Shown: one piece after another, positions 7,892 through 17,410 of the stretch
Layout of the letters: each line of letters opens with the position of its first letter
Numbering within the stretch: position 1 is the first letter of the stretch
Assembly: GCA_016779825.1 (NCBI GenBank)
Contig: JADHMX010000004.1
Span: forward strand, 1 to 53,385
Length of the DNA stretch: 53,385 nt
From: Synechococcus sp. BS301-5m-G53
GTDB taxonomy: Bacteria > Cyanobacteriota > Cyanobacteriia > PCC-6307 > Cyanobiaceae
Direction: 5' to 3'
Program-made: the position numbers and the translations under genes
Notes under the pieces: model-generated
The model's input: the letters and a program-made list of their open reading frames with translations, nothing else
What the model was told of the DNA's origin: nothing
Databases searched by the model: none

Positions 7892-8446
7892 ATGCCTGCA
7901 GGATTCCAATCCACCCTCCTGCTGACTGTTCTGCTGGCGATTGGCCTCGTGTTCTTTCTGCGTGCAGCCAGCAAAGATCGAACCACGGTGGTGGATGTGA
8001 TGTCCCCCCAACCCCCGATTACCGTGCTCGATGGGCTCAGCACCTGGCTGGAGGATCGCGGTTGGAGCCGAGACGGCGGTGATGCAGACCGGCAAGTTCT
8101 CCGCTTCAAGGGGAAGGTGGCCTCCAGCCAACCCCTGGCCGTGTTGCTGTCGGGACTGGCGGCCATTGGCTCCGCCTGCTTCGGCTTGGTGCTGCGTCAG
8201 CTGGCACCTCAACTGCACTGGTGGCCTCTTCTGCTGATCGGCTTGGGCCCTTTGGCAGGCGCCCTCTACACGCGACGAGCAGCTCGCACAGAAGCCCTGG
8301 AACTGCAATTGCTACCGGCCCCCGAGGGAGAGGGCAGCGCCATTCGTCTACGGGCCCATCGGGACGAACTGATCGCCATCGAACTGGAACTGGCTGAGAC
8401 TTTGCAACTCGCCAGTGATGGGTCCCTGCTCTCCTCCCCGATCTGA
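7892..8446 (+). CDS. CCB-type protein (cofactor assembly of complex C, subunit B-like)
   Basis: 184 residues. There is one N-terminal membrane segment (about residues 7-24) and a second pair around residues 82-128 (‘LAVLLSGLAAIGSACFGLVL’ and ‘WWPLLLIGLGPLAGALY’), then a soluble C-terminal domain. The arrangement and wording of the sequence resemble the CCB2/CCB4 family. In plastids that family attaches heme ci to cytochrome b6 of the b6f complex; cyanobacterial homologues are membrane proteins of about this size. The assignment is from memory of the family. The next gene begins 3 bases after the stop. Confidence 0.6.
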   Translation: MPAGFQSTLLLTVLLAIGLVFFLRAASKDRTTVVDVMSPQPPITVLDGLSTWLEDRGWSRDGGDADRQVLRFKGKVASSQPLAVLLSGLAAIGSACFGLVLRQLAPQLHWWPLLLIGLGPLAGALYTRRAARTEALELQLLPAPEGEGSAIRLRAHRDELIAIELELAETLQLASDGSLLSSPI

Positions 8447-8449
8447 ACC

Positions 8450-9295
8450 ATGCGTCTGCCGGCCTGGATGCAACGGCGCCGCTTCGCCACAGGGCTTGCC
8501 ATCGCGGGCCTGTCCCTGGTCACGCTGGCGATGACCAAGGCTGCGGAACAGCACAACTGGCTCACTGCACTCGAGCCCACCCCGGAATCAGCAGAGCAAC
8601 CAGCACCGGCGCTGCCAGAACCCTGTCCTGCCCCTGCCACTCCAGATCCCTTGCTGGGCCCACGCACCAAGGAACCCGGCAGCTGGGTCGGCCGAAGCCC
8701 AGTTCAAACCAACTTGCCGATCGTCGTCATGGCAGGACACGCCGACTCCCAGGGCACCATCAGTCCAGGAACACCGGGATATGCCGTGGATCAGCAGAAT
8801 CGAGCGCCGATGCAACCGGGCATTCGCGACGAGCTGTTCTGGAACCGTGCAGTTCAGGCCGCTGTTGTTCGCCAAGGCCAAACCCGTGGCTTGAACATCC
8901 GGTCTTACACCCCTCCTTCAATCAACATCCCGAACGACGAAGACCCCGCCACCAACTGGTCGAAGGCCAAAGCCTTTTCGCAGCGTGGTGAATACGTGCT
9001 GGAGATCCATTTCGATGCCTACCGGCCCCATGGCTTCGGCTCCGGCCTGATTCCCGTGCTCGCAAATGTGCGTGAACTGAATGTCGTCGATGAAAGCCTG
9101 GCCCAGGCGTTTGGGCGGTTCCCACGCAATTTCCGCGGAGGCCTAGGCGGTCCCAGGCGCGGCATCGGAATTCTTGAAATCGCCATGCTCGAACCACCCC
9201 TCGAGACGAAGCTGCGGGATCCGAGCACAAGGGAGCACACTGTGAACTGCCTGGCCGAGCGCGTGGTGAATGCTCTCGTTCAAGGCGTCAGTTAG
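8450..9295 (+). CDS. Secreted N-acetylmuramoyl-L-alanine amidase-like protein
   Basis: 281 residues. An N-terminal membrane anchor or uncleaved signal (about residues 12-30) is followed by a Pro-rich linker and then a catalytic-like domain. Residues suggesting the zinc amidase (Amidase_3) fold are ‘[11 protein letters not shown]’, ‘[11 protein letters not shown]’, ‘VLEIHFDAY’ and a late ‘IGILEIAML’. They give the His-Glu-His zinc ligands and a catalytic Glu in the expected order. It probably acts on peptidoglycan or a related amide outside the cytoplasm. The core is more divergent than in standard AmiC, so the substrate is uncertain. Confidence 0.65.
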   Translation: MRLPAWMQRRRFATGLAIAGLSLVTLAMTKAAEQHNWLTALEPTPESAEQPAPALPEPCPAPATPDPLLGPRTKEPGSWVGRSPVQTNLPIVVMAGHADSQGTISPGTPGYAVDQQNRAPMQPGIRDELFWNRAVQAAVVRQGQTRGLNIRSYTPPSINIPNDEDPATNWSKAKAFSQRGEYVLEIHFDAYRPHGFGSGLIPVLANVRELNVVDESLAQAFGRFPRNFRGGLGGPRRGIGILEIAMLEPPLETKLRDPSTREHTVNCLAERVVNALVQGVS

Positions 9296-10380
9296 TTGAT
9301 CGCTCCATGGGGGCGGCAGCGGTCATCGAGGGTGGAATCCCCAAGCCAGTCCTGAGGCTTGGTGAACAGTTCTGTCAGCAGGGCCTCCCGTGATCCGGCC
9401 TCAGCGGTGTAGCCGTACTCCCAACGCACCAGTGGAGGCAGAGACATCAGGATCGACTCCGTCCGTCCATTGGTCTGCAAGCCAAAAATCGTGCCGCGGT
9501 CCCAGACCAAGTTGAATTCCACATAGCGGCCCCGGCGATAGAGCTGAAACTCCCTTTCGCGATCGCCATAGGCCATCGGATGACGCTTCTCCACGATGGG
9601 GGCGTAGGCGGGCAGGAAGGCTCTGCCATTGGCCTGCCCCAAGGAGAACAGCTGCTCCCAACTCAACGGACGCGCTCCCAAACGGGCTGACACCTGAGCC
9701 GCAGGACCAGAGGGATCCTGGCCCTTGTAGAGCGTGCCGTTGGCATCTTGGTAGTCGTAGAAGATGCCGCCAACGCCGCGGGTTTCACCACGGTGCTTCA
9801 AGTAGAAATACTCATCGCACCAGGGCTTGAAGACCTTGTGCAGGTCCGGGTGAACCGAATCACAGGCCGCCTGATGGGTGCGATGGAAGTGACGTGCGTC
9901 GTCGAGGAAGGGGTAGTAGGGCGTCAGGTCGGCACCCCCGCCGAACCACCAAACGGGGCCAGCCTCGAAATAGCGATAGTTGAGGTGGACCGTCGGGATA
10001 TAGGGATTGCGCGGATGCAGCACCATCGAAGTTCCCGTGGCGAACCAGGGATGCCCCTTCGCTTCCGGACGCTGCTTGAGGATCGACGGGGGCAGTTCTT
10101 CCCCTTGAACCTCGGAAAAGTTCACACCGCCTTGCTCAAAGACGCGGCCCTCACGCATCACCCGGGAGCGCCCCCCGCCCCCTTCAGGCCGCACCCAACT
10201 CTCTTCGGCAAAGCGGCCTTCGCCATCGAGCGCTTCGAGACCCGCACAGATTTCGTCCTGCAGCCCCATCACCATCGCCCTAGCCCGCTCTCTGGAATCG
10301 CTGGGGGGGAGCTCGAGAGGAGCGTTGCTGACACCCACGTCCTGGCGTCCGAGGACGCGGCGAATCAGGGAGCGGACCAT
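9292..10380 (-). CDS. hemF: Coproporphyrinogen III oxidase, oxygen-dependent
   Basis: 362 residues, full length. HemF uses O2 to decarboxylate coproporphyrinogen III to protoporphyrinogen IX for heme and chlorophyll. Clear signatures are ‘[17 protein letters not shown]’, ‘[24 protein letters not shown]’ (in two parts), ‘[13 protein letters not shown]’, ‘[15 protein letters not shown]’ and ‘[15 protein letters not shown]’. Its 3' end overlaps the end of the amidase-like gene by 4 bases in convergent orientation. It diverges from mrp with a 106-base gap. Confidence 0.97.
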   Translation of the reverse strand: MVRSLIRRVLGRQDVGVSNAPLELPPSDSRERARAMVMGLQDEICAGLEALDGEGRFAEESWVRPEGGGGRSRVMREGRVFEQGGVNFSEVQGEELPPSILKQRPEAKGHPWFATGTSMVLHPRNPYIPTVHLNYRYFEAGPVWWFGGGADLTPYYPFLDDARHFHRTHQAACDSVHPDLHKVFKPWCDEYFYLKHRGETRGVGGIFYDYQDANGTLYKGQDPSGPAAQVSARLGARPLSWEQLFSLGQANGRAFLPAYAPIVEKRHPMAYGDREREFQLYRRGRYVEFNLVWDRGTIFGLQTNGRTESILMSLPPLVRWEYGYTAEAGSREALLTELFTKPQDWLGDSTLDDRCRPHGAIN

Positions 10381-10486
10381 GTGTCAGAGACTGAAGACAT
10401 CGAAACCTAACCAGGTCACCCCAGGCCAGGACAAGCATCCGTCAGGGACTGTCACGGGCGGCGCCCCTAGGATCCGGCTTGCCTTG

Positions 10487-11572
10487 ATGAAACGGATGAC
10501 CCCGGTCGAGCAGGCCAACCACGCCCTCCAGCAAATCAAAGATGCCGGCAGTGGCAAAACGGCCTTGGAGCTCGGCTGGATCGAACAGATCCGCATCACC
10601 CCGCCGCGGGCTGTATTTCGCCTGAGTCTTCCTGGCTTCGCCCAGAGCCAGCGTGACCGCATCGTGGCCGAAGCACGGGGCGCTCTGATGGCGCTCGACG
10701 GCATCGACGACGTTCAGATCGAGATCGGCCAACCGCCAAGCCAGGGGGGCATTGGCCAGGCCGGTCATGGTCAGCCGGCGGAACGCCAGTCGATCCCCGG
10801 CGTCCGCCAGGTGATTGCGGTGAGCAGCGGCAAGGGCGGCGTCGGCAAAAGCACCGTCGCCGTCAATCTGGCCTGCGCCCTCGCCCAGACCGGCCTGCGG
10901 GTGGGACTCCTTGACGCCGATATCTACGGGCCGAACGCACCCACCATGCTGGGCGTCGCCGACCAAACACCGGAGGTGCAGGGCAGCGGGGATCAGCAGC
11001 GGATCGTGCCGATCGAGACCTGCGGCATTGCCATGGTGTCGATGGGTCTGCTGATCGACGATCACCAACCTGTGATCTGGCGCGGCCCGATGCTCAACGG
11101 CATCATTCGGCAGTTCCTGTATCAGGCCGAATGGGGTGAGCGGGACGTTCTCGTCGTTGACCTGCCGCCGGGCACCGGTGACGCGCAGCTCTCCTTGGCC
11201 CAGGCGGTGCCGATGGCGGGCGTTGTAATCGTGACCACCCCACAACAGGTGTCGCTGCAAGATGCACGACGGGGTCTCGCCATGTTCCGGCAAATGGGAA
11301 TTCCCGTTCTTGGCGTGGTGGAAAACATGAGCGCCTTCATTCCTCCGGATCGTCCCGACTGCCGTTACGCCCTCTTCGGCAGTGGCGGCGGCGCCCAACT
11401 CGCCACGGACTACGACGTCCCCCTGCTAGCCCAAATCCCGATGGAAATGCCTGTGCAGGAAGGCGGAGACACGGGACGGCCGATCGTGATCAACCGCAGC
11501 GAATCCGCCAGTGCCGCTGAGTTCAATCGGCTTGCAGAGGCCGTGCTCAAAGCTGTCACCCAGCCCGTCTGA
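10487..11572 (+). CDS. mrp: Mrp/ApbC family P-loop ATPase, iron-sulfur cluster carrier
   Basis: 361 residues from ATG 10487; an ATG three codons later is also possible. It has an N-terminal DUF59/MIP18-like domain (about residues 1-85) and a ParA-type ATPase domain with the deviant Walker A ‘SSGKGGVGKST’. Further motifs are ‘GLLDADIYGPNAPTMLG’, ‘PPGTGDAQLSLAQ’ and ‘VENMSAF’. These proteins bind and transfer Fe-S clusters in the cytoplasm. The usual C-terminal CxxC is not obvious here. rodA starts 3 bases after the stop. Confidence 0.95.
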   Translation: MKRMTPVEQANHALQQIKDAGSGKTALELGWIEQIRITPPRAVFRLSLPGFAQSQRDRIVAEARGALMALDGIDDVQIEIGQPPSQGGIGQAGHGQPAERQSIPGVRQVIAVSSGKGGVGKSTVAVNLACALAQTGLRVGLLDADIYGPNAPTMLGVADQTPEVQGSGDQQRIVPIETCGIAMVSMGLLIDDHQPVIWRGPMLNGIIRQFLYQAEWGERDVLVVDLPPGTGDAQLSLAQAVPMAGVVIVTTPQQVSLQDARRGLAMFRQMGIPVLGVVENMSAFIPPDRPDCRYALFGSGGGAQLATDYDVPLLAQIPMEMPVQEGGDTGRPIVINRSESASAAEFNRLAEAVLKAVTQPV

Positions 11573-11574
11573 CG

Positions 11575-12813
11575 ATGTTCAGCCGACGTGACCGCCGCAG
11601 ATCGCACCGGGAATGGGTGCTCTGGGGTGTTCCGATCGGAATGATCACCATCGCCGGGGTGCTGATCGCCAGCACCCAACGCCAGGCGGACTATGCCGAC
11701 TGGTATCACCACTGGATCACCGCGGCCTTCGGGGTGCTGCTGGCGCTGGGGCTGGAACGCCTGCCGCTGCAGCGGCTCCGCCCCCTGTTGGTTCCGGTCT
11801 ACATCCTCACGGTGATCAGCCTGGTGGCGGTGCGCGTCATTGGCACCACTGCCCTGGGAGCCCAACGCTGGATCAGCATCGGCGGGGTTCATGTCCAGCC
11901 ATCGGAATTCGCCAAGATCGCCGCGATCCTGCTCGTGGCAGCGGTGTTGTCGCGGCATCCGGTGGAACGCCCCATTGATCTGATGCGCCCGCTCGGGGTG
12001 ATTGCTGTGCCTTGGCTGCTGGTGTTCATCCAGCCCGATCTCGGCACATCGCTCGTGTTCGGCGCCCTGATGCTGACGATGCTCTATTGGTCGGGGATGC
12101 CAATCGAGTGGGTGATTCTGTTGTTGTCACCGCTGGTGACGGCACTGCTCTCAGGCCTTCTCCCCTGGGCCATGGGCCTCTGGATCCCGCTGATGGTGGT
12201 GGTGGCCTATCGCTCCCTGCCTTGGAAACGACTGGCGGCGACAGCAACCCTGGCCGTCCACGGTGCCATGGCTGCTGTGACGCCATGGCTATGGATGCAT
12301 GGCCTGAAGGACTACCAGCGGGACCGCTTGGTTTTGTTCCTCGACCCCAGCAAGGATCCTCTTGGCGGGGGGTATCACCTGCTTCAGAGCACCGTCGGCA
12401 TCGGTTCAGGCGGCGTCTTGGGGACAGGTCTTCTTCAAGGTCAGCTCACCAAACTTCGTTTCATTCCCGAACAGCACACCGATTTCATCTTCAGCGCCCT
12501 TGGCGAGGAAACCGGTTTTGTGGGCTGTCTTCTGGTGGTTCTTGGCTTTGCCGCCTTGATGGCACGGTTGCTCCAGATCGCGCGCAATGCCCGTTCCGAC
12601 TTTGAATCACTGGTGGTGATCGGGATCGGCACGATGCTGATGTTCCAGGTGGTGGTCAACATCTTCATGACCATCGGCCTTGGTCCCGTCACAGGGATCC
12701 CCCTGCCCTTCCTCAGTTATGGGCGCTCAGCCATGGTGGTGAACTTCATCGCGCTCGGCCTCTGCCTCTCGGTGGTTCGGCAGAGCCGTCGCTCCCTGGC
12801 ACAACTCCGTTGA
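11575..12813 (+). CDS. rodA: Rod-shape-determining protein RodA (SEDS glycosyltransferase)
   Basis: 412 residues with about ten membrane spans. SEDS family markers are ‘GAQRWISIGGVHVQPSEFAKI’ (split), ‘FIQPDLGTSLVFG’, ‘LGTGLLQGQLTKLRFIPEQHTDFIFS’ (split) and the late ‘GIPLPFLSYGRSAM’. RodA polymerises peptidoglycan glycan strands during elongation, partnered with a class B PBP. The partner gene is not adjacent. It sits 3 bases after mrp, and its stop overlaps the TTG start of the histidine kinase gene. Confidence 0.95.
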   Translation: MFSRRDRRRSHREWVLWGVPIGMITIAGVLIASTQRQADYADWYHHWITAAFGVLLALGLERLPLQRLRPLLVPVYILTVISLVAVRVIGTTALGAQRWISIGGVHVQPSEFAKIAAILLVAAVLSRHPVERPIDLMRPLGVIAVPWLLVFIQPDLGTSLVFGALMLTMLYWSGMPIEWVILLLSPLVTALLSGLLPWAMGLWIPLMVVVAYRSLPWKRLAATATLAVHGAMAAVTPWLWMHGLKDYQRDRLVLFLDPSKDPLGGGYHLLQSTVGIGSGGVLGTGLLQGQLTKLRFIPEQHTDFIFSALGEETGFVGCLLVVLGFAALMARLLQIARNARSDFESLVVIGIGTMLMFQVVVNIFMTIGLGPVTGIPLPFLSYGRSAMVVNFIALGLCLSVVRQSRRSLAQLR

Positions 12814-14159
12814 CCGGGCCATCCTTCACCGACCTGCGGCAACGGCTGGCACAGGACGTGCCCCAGGGCCGCTGCGATGAGATCGGCGTGCGGCGGCTTT
12901 GGTGGGCTGCCCTAGAGACCCTGCAACAGGACCTGATCGAGCGCGGCATTTCAGGCGGAATCTGGCTGGCTGCCCCCCTGCCGGCTCTGTACGAACCGGA
13001 GTTGCTGCAACATCTGCAGGGATGGGTCTGGGCTCCAGATCAATTGGATCAACTGAGTCCGCATCCAACGGCACTGCCTGGACGTTCCAGCAGCGATGAG
13101 CCCGGCCCGCTGCGGGGATTCCAACGCTTGTCCCTACGGCCCGCCGACGGGGATGACCCCCTGCTGCTGGTGATCACGCCCGAGGTCCAAGTGGCCCTTG
13201 CCCTGCATGGACCAGCCCAGAAGCGTCAGCTGCTGATGCGTTGCGACCCGGCAACGCTCAGCGATGTTCTGGTGCAACTGGGGCGGCGGCTGGAGCACCA
13301 GTCACCGACACAGGCCGAGCAGTTGCGCAAAGCGCTCGAATCGATCGGCTCCCTGCACAGCAATGGAGCCTGGTCCGAACAGTTCTGGCCCCGTCTCACC
13401 GAGCGGCTCACCGGCACAGCCCCCGGGCTGATGCTGCAACCCATCCAGGCTGAACGCCAACCGGAAGCTCCAAGCCATGGGGATCTGAATTTGCTGGAGG
13501 CAATCACCCATGAGGTGCGAACCCCTCTGGCCACGATCAGAACACTGATCCGCTCTCTGCTGCGGCGAAAGGATCTGGCCGATGTCGTTGTGAATCGCTT
13601 GCGGCAGATCGATGTGGAATGCAGCGAGCAGATCGACCGATTTGGCCTGATCTTTCATGCCGCTGAATTGCAACGGGAACCCACCGAAGCCAATCTGGCC
13701 CGCACGGATTTGCAGGCCATGCTGAGCGCCCTTGCACCCAGCTGGACGGAGCAGCTGGATCGTCGCGGGATCGCCCTGGAGCTGAACCTCACCGCTGACC
13801 TACCGGCAATCCTCAGCGACTCCCGGCGGCTGGAACCAATGCTGGGGGGGCTGATCGACCGCAGCACCAGAGGGCTCCCCTCCGGCAGTCAGCTCACCCT
13901 TCACCTCCAGGCAGCTGGACCGCGGGTGAAGCTTCAGCTGCATGTGGAGCATCCCGACAGGAGCCCAGCAGCGGAGGCCGGCCCAACTTCACAGCGCGAA
14001 GACGTTGGGACCGTTTTGAGCTGGGATCCGAGCACCGGAAGCCTGCAGTTGAGTCAGGATGCGACGCGCCAGATGATGGCCAGCCTGGGGGGCCGCTATC
14101 AGCCCAGACGCGACCGCGACATCACCGTTTTCTTCCCCGTTCACACACCCGGCGAGTGA
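12810..14159 (+). CDS. Histidine kinase-like protein with degenerate ATP-binding domain
   Basis: 449 residues from TTG 12810, overlapping the rodA stop as TTGA. An N-terminal region of about 220 residues without a known sensor domain is followed by a clear HisKA H-box, ‘ITHEVRTPLATIRT’, with H234. The C-terminal HATPase part is eroded. The N-box position reads ‘LEPMLGGLIDRSTR’ without Asn, and no DxGxG box is found (‘LHVEHPDRSP’). A remnant ‘DATRQMMASLGGRYQ’ resembles the end of the domain. No membrane span is visible, so it is cytoplasmic. It may be a pseudokinase or phosphatase, or a phosphotransfer partner. No response regulator is adjacent. Confidence 0.8.
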   Translation: MTGPSFTDLRQRLAQDVPQGRCDEIGVRRLWWAALETLQQDLIERGISGGIWLAAPLPALYEPELLQHLQGWVWAPDQLDQLSPHPTALPGRSSSDEPGPLRGFQRLSLRPADGDDPLLLVITPEVQVALALHGPAQKRQLLMRCDPATLSDVLVQLGRRLEHQSPTQAEQLRKALESIGSLHSNGAWSEQFWPRLTERLTGTAPGLMLQPIQAERQPEAPSHGDLNLLEAITHEVRTPLATIRTLIRSLLRRKDLADVVVNRLRQIDVECSEQIDRFGLIFHAAELQREPTEANLARTDLQAMLSALAPSWTEQLDRRGIALELNLTADLPAILSDSRRLEPMLGGLIDRSTRGLPSGSQLTLHLQAAGPRVKLQLHVEHPDRSPAAEAGPTSQREDVGTVLSWDPSTGSLQLSQDATRQMMASLGGRYQPRRDRDITVFFPVHTPGE

Positions 14160-14261
14160 TTGGTTTATTGACGGGTGTGAAGCTTGCTTTCGGAGGTCTA
14201 AACGGGCCCCAATGACGGTGCTACTTTCCAGCCATAACGGCTCTTGTGGATTCCTTCAGCC

Positions 14262-14693
14262 ATGGCAGCAACGGCGTTGAACGGTCAACTTCCCCAGCAC
14301 ATCGCCAGCACTGGCGGCCTTCTGAATTCAGCGGAGACTGAAGAGAAATACGCCATCACCTGGACCAGCAAGACAGAGCAGGCTTTTGAGCTGCCTACCG
14401 GCGGCGCTGCTCTGATGAATTCAGGCGAAAACCTGATGTATTTCGCCCGCAAGGAGCAGTGCCTCGCCCTCGGGACCCAGCTGCGTACGAAATTCAAGCC
14501 CCGGATCGAGGATTACAAGATCTACCGGATCTACCCCGGTGGTGACACCGAGTTCCTGCATCCCAAGGATGGCGTTTTCTCCGAGAAGGTGAACGAAGGA
14601 CGTCAAATGGTGGGCCACAACCCCCGTCGTATCGGCCAAAACGTCAACCCGGCCAACATCAAGTTCAGCGGCCGCAATACCTTCGACGCCTGA
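14262..14693 (+). CDS. psaD: Photosystem I subunit II (PsaD)
   Basis: 143 residues from ATG 14262; a TTG 18 bases upstream is unlikely. PsaD is the stromal-side PSI subunit that docks ferredoxin and stabilises PsaC. Characteristic text is ‘[22 protein letters not shown]’ (two parts), ‘[21 protein letters not shown]’ and ‘[24 protein letters not shown]’, as in other cyanobacterial PsaD. It stands between the kinase gene and trpE, with its own probable terminator, so it is likely transcribed alone from the 102-base upstream region. Confidence 0.98.
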   Translation: MAATALNGQLPQHIASTGGLLNSAETEEKYAITWTSKTEQAFELPTGGAALMNSGENLMYFARKEQCLALGTQLRTKFKPRIEDYKIYRIYPGGDTEFLHPKDGVFSEKVNEGRQMVGHNPRRIGQNVNPANIKFSGRNTFDA

Positions 14694-14709
14694 TCCTTCA
14701 CAACCAGAG

Positions 14710-14731
14710 CCCGGAGGCCATGATCTCCGGG
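14710..14731 (+). terminator. Stem-loop after psaD
   Basis: CCCGGAG (14710-14716) pairs with CTCCGGG (14725-14731) around an 8-base loop, followed by TCTTGG. The T tract is poor, but the perfect GC-rich stem lies 17 bases after the psaD stop. It probably defines or stabilises the psaD mRNA 3' end. Confidence 0.5.
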
Positions 14732-14753
14732 TCTTGGCTGCGATGATCAGGTC

Positions 14754-16271
14754 ATGTTCAGTCCCGATCGCGACGCCTTTCATCAGGCGTCTTGCAGCGG
14801 TGCCAACCTGATTCCCCTGGCTCAGAGTTGGCCCGCAGATCTTGAAACACCCCTCACCACCTGGATCAAGGTGGGCGACGGAAGGCCTCCAGGCGTGCTG
14901 CTGGAGTCTGTCGAGGGTGGTGAAACGCTGGGTCGTTGGAGTGTGATTGCCTGCGATCCGCTCTGGACGGCATCGGCCCGGAATGATCGTCTGACACGCA
15001 CCTGGCGCGACGGTCGTGAAGAGCAGTTCAACGGCAACCCGTTCGAATCCCTGCGCGACTGCCTGGCGCCGTACTCCTGCGTCAACCTGCCGGGCCTTCC
15101 TCCGCTCGGACAGCTCTATGGCGTTTGGGGCTACGAACTGATCCAGTGGATCGAACCCACCGTTGCGGTGCACCCTCGAGCCGCATCTGACCCCCCGGAC
15201 GGGATCTGGATGCTGATGGACGCCATCCTGATCTTTGACCAGGTGAAACGGCAGATCACCGCCGTCGCTTTCGGCGACTTATCCAATGGAGCGGATGAAG
15301 AGCAGGCCTGGCAGACCGCCATCGACAGGATCAAGACCCTGCGCCAGCGGATGGATGCACCTCTGCCGGCCGTCAAACCACTGACCTGGGACGCCAGAAG
15401 CAAAGAACTCCCGGCTGTGCGCTCCAACCGCAGCCGCGATGAATTCGAGGCCGCCGTGGACACCGCCAAGGAACACATCGCGGCCGGGGATGTCTTTCAA
15501 CTGGTGATCAGTCAGCGCCTGGAAACCGAAGTTCCTCAATCGCCCCTGGAGCTGTACCGCAGCCTGCGGATGGTGAATCCATCGCCGTACATGGCGTTCT
15601 TCGACTTTGGGGACTGGCAACTGATTGGCTCCAGTCCAGAGGTGATGGTTCAAGCCGAACCAGCTGCCGATGGCATCCACGCCAGCCTGCGGCCCATCGC
15701 TGGAACACGACCAAGGGGCGCCACAGCCCTGGAGGATCGTGAACTGGAAGCTGATCTGCTGGCCGATCCCAAAGAACGTGCTGAGCACGTGATGCTGGTT
15801 GATCTGGGACGCAATGACCTCGGCAGGGTCTGCCAACCGGGAAGCGTGGCGGTGCAAGACCTGATGGTGATCGAGCGCTATTCCCACGTGATGCACATCG
15901 TCAGCCAAGTCGAAGGGCGCCTGGCTCCGACGCACGATGTCTGGGATCTGCTGATGGCGGCTTTCCCCGCCGGCACCGTCAGCGGCGCACCAAAAATCCG
16001 CGCCATGCAGCTCATCCATGCGCTTGAGCCCGATGCGCGCGGCCCCTATTCCGGGGTCTACGGATCCGTCGATCTGGCCGGGGCCCTCAACACAGCGATC
16101 ACCATCCGAACCATGGTGGTGCAACCGCGGGACGGTGGGGGGTGCCGGGTCAAAGTGCAGGCCGGAGCCGGCGTCGTGGCCGATTCGCAACCAACGGCAG
16201 AGTACGAAGAGACCCTGAACAAAGCCCGGGGAATGCTGACAGCCCTGGCATGCCTGAATCCGCCGGGATGA
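14754..16271 (+). CDS. trpE: Anthranilate synthase component I
   Basis: 505 residues, normal for TrpE. It converts chorismate to anthranilate, the first committed step of tryptophan synthesis, using ammonia from TrpG. Conserved chorismate-binding features are ‘GDVFQLVISQRLE’, ‘NPSPYMAFFDFGDW’, ‘PIAGTRPRGAT’, ‘HVMLVDLGRNDLGRV’, ‘PAGTVSGAPKIRAMQ’ and ‘YSGVYGSVDLAG’. No leader peptide rich in Trp is evident upstream. The stop overlaps the gshA start (ATGA), implying co-translation. Confidence 0.96.
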   Translation: MFSPDRDAFHQASCSGANLIPLAQSWPADLETPLTTWIKVGDGRPPGVLLESVEGGETLGRWSVIACDPLWTASARNDRLTRTWRDGREEQFNGNPFESLRDCLAPYSCVNLPGLPPLGQLYGVWGYELIQWIEPTVAVHPRAASDPPDGIWMLMDAILIFDQVKRQITAVAFGDLSNGADEEQAWQTAIDRIKTLRQRMDAPLPAVKPLTWDARSKELPAVRSNRSRDEFEAAVDTAKEHIAAGDVFQLVISQRLETEVPQSPLELYRSLRMVNPSPYMAFFDFGDWQLIGSSPEVMVQAEPAADGIHASLRPIAGTRPRGATALEDRELEADLLADPKERAEHVMLVDLGRNDLGRVCQPGSVAVQDLMVIERYSHVMHIVSQVEGRLAPTHDVWDLLMAAFPAGTVSGAPKIRAMQLIHALEPDARGPYSGVYGSVDLAGALNTAITIRTMVVQPRDGGGCRVKVQAGAGVVADSQPTAEYEETLNKARGMLTALACLNPPG

Positions 16272-17410
16272 CAGCACAACCGCTTCTGCTGAAAGGCTTC
16301 GAGGTTGAATTGTTCACCGGTCGGAGCAACGGAGCCAACGTGGGCGTCGCCCATGAGGTGGCCAGGGAGCTGCCTGGCTTCGTAACAGAGCCCGACTGTC
16401 GCAATCTCGAATACATCACCGACCCGATCCGGGATTACGCCGAACTCCCCGAGGCGTTGCTCTCCCCCCGGCGGACACTGCGGCGGTGGCTGCAGGAGAG
16501 GGAGCTGACGCTGCTGCCCGGCAGCACCATGAGCCTGGGAGACAGCAGCCGCTTCGAACGCTCCGATCCCAGCAACGCTTATCACGCTCTGATTGAACAG
16601 CTGTACGGCACCAGGGTCGTCACAGCCAGCATTCACATCAACCTCGGGATCACAGATCTGGACTGGTTGTTTGCTGCCGTCCGGCTCGTGCGCTGCGAAG
16701 CGGCACTGCTGCTCGCCCTGAGCGCCAGTTCTCCCTTTTTGGATGGACAAAGCACCAGCCACCACTCCCAGCGATGGCATCAATTCCCCCTGACGCCGCA
16801 GGCGGTTCCCTTATTTACAGATCACGACCACTACATCCGATGGGTGGAAGAGCAACTAACCACGGGGGCCATGCGCAACGAACGTCACCTGTGGACGTCG
16901 GTTCGTCCCAATGGTCCGCGTCGCCCCTACGACCTCAACCGGTTGGAGTTGCGGATTTGTGATCTGGTCACCAATCCCCATGAACTACTGGCCATCACCT
17001 GCCTGCTGGAGCTACGGCTGTTGACTCTCAAAAACAACATGGAAGCCCTCGATCCCCTCTGCAGCAGCTCCCTTTCCGCCGATGAACTGGCCCAGCTGGC
17101 CGATCGCAATGATGCAGCCGTGGCTGAATCCAGCCTGAACGCTGAACTCAGGCATTGGAGTGATGGACGTGCGATCAGCTGCCGGGACTGGCTTCAGGAC
17201 CTGCTTGGTCAAGTGGCTCCCCTGGCCGAATCCCTCCAGCTCAGTGATTGCTTGAAGCCATTGGGTCAACTGCTTGCCCATGGCAACCAGGCCATGCGCT
17301 GGGAAGCGGCGCATGGCCAAGGCCAATCCATCGAAGACCTGCTTCGGACAGGAATCCAGGGGATGCAGGAAGAGGAAGAGATCTCCACCGGGGACGCCTG
17401 TTTGGGATGA
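16268..17410 (+). CDS. gshA: Glutamate-cysteine ligase, cyanobacterial type
   Basis: 380 residues from ATG 16268. This is the first step of glutathione synthesis: Glu + Cys + ATP to gamma-Glu-Cys. The start ‘[12 protein letters not shown]’ and the patterns ‘[13 protein letters not shown]’, ‘[12 protein letters not shown]’, ‘[12 protein letters not shown]’ and ‘[25 protein letters not shown]’ (split) match the cyanobacterial GshA family, which differs from the Escherichia coli enzyme. Start and stop overlap trpE and ppc as ATGA, so translation of the three is probably coupled. Confidence 0.9.
   Translation: MTAQPLLLKGFEVELFTGRSNGANVGVAHEVARELPGFVTEPDCRNLEYITDPIRDYAELPEALLSPRRTLRRWLQERELTLLPGSTMSLGDSSRFERSDPSNAYHALIEQLYGTRVVTASIHINLGITDLDWLFAAVRLVRCEAALLLALSASSPFLDGQSTSHHSQRWHQFPLTPQAVPLFTDHDHYIRWVEEQLTTGAMRNERHLWTSVRPNGPRRPYDLNRLELRICDLVTNPHELLAITCLLELRLLTLKNNMEALDPLCSSSLSADELAQLADRNDAAVAESSLNAELRHWSDGRAISCRDWLQDLLGQVAPLAESLQLSDCLKPLGQLLAHGNQAMRWEAAHGQGQSIEDLLRTGIQGMQEEEEISTGDACLG

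Noticed and set aside
14160-14261. TTGACG with TCTAAA as a psaD promoter
   Set aside because: The spacing is about 23 bases, too long for a sigma-70 type promoter, so I do not list it as a feature.
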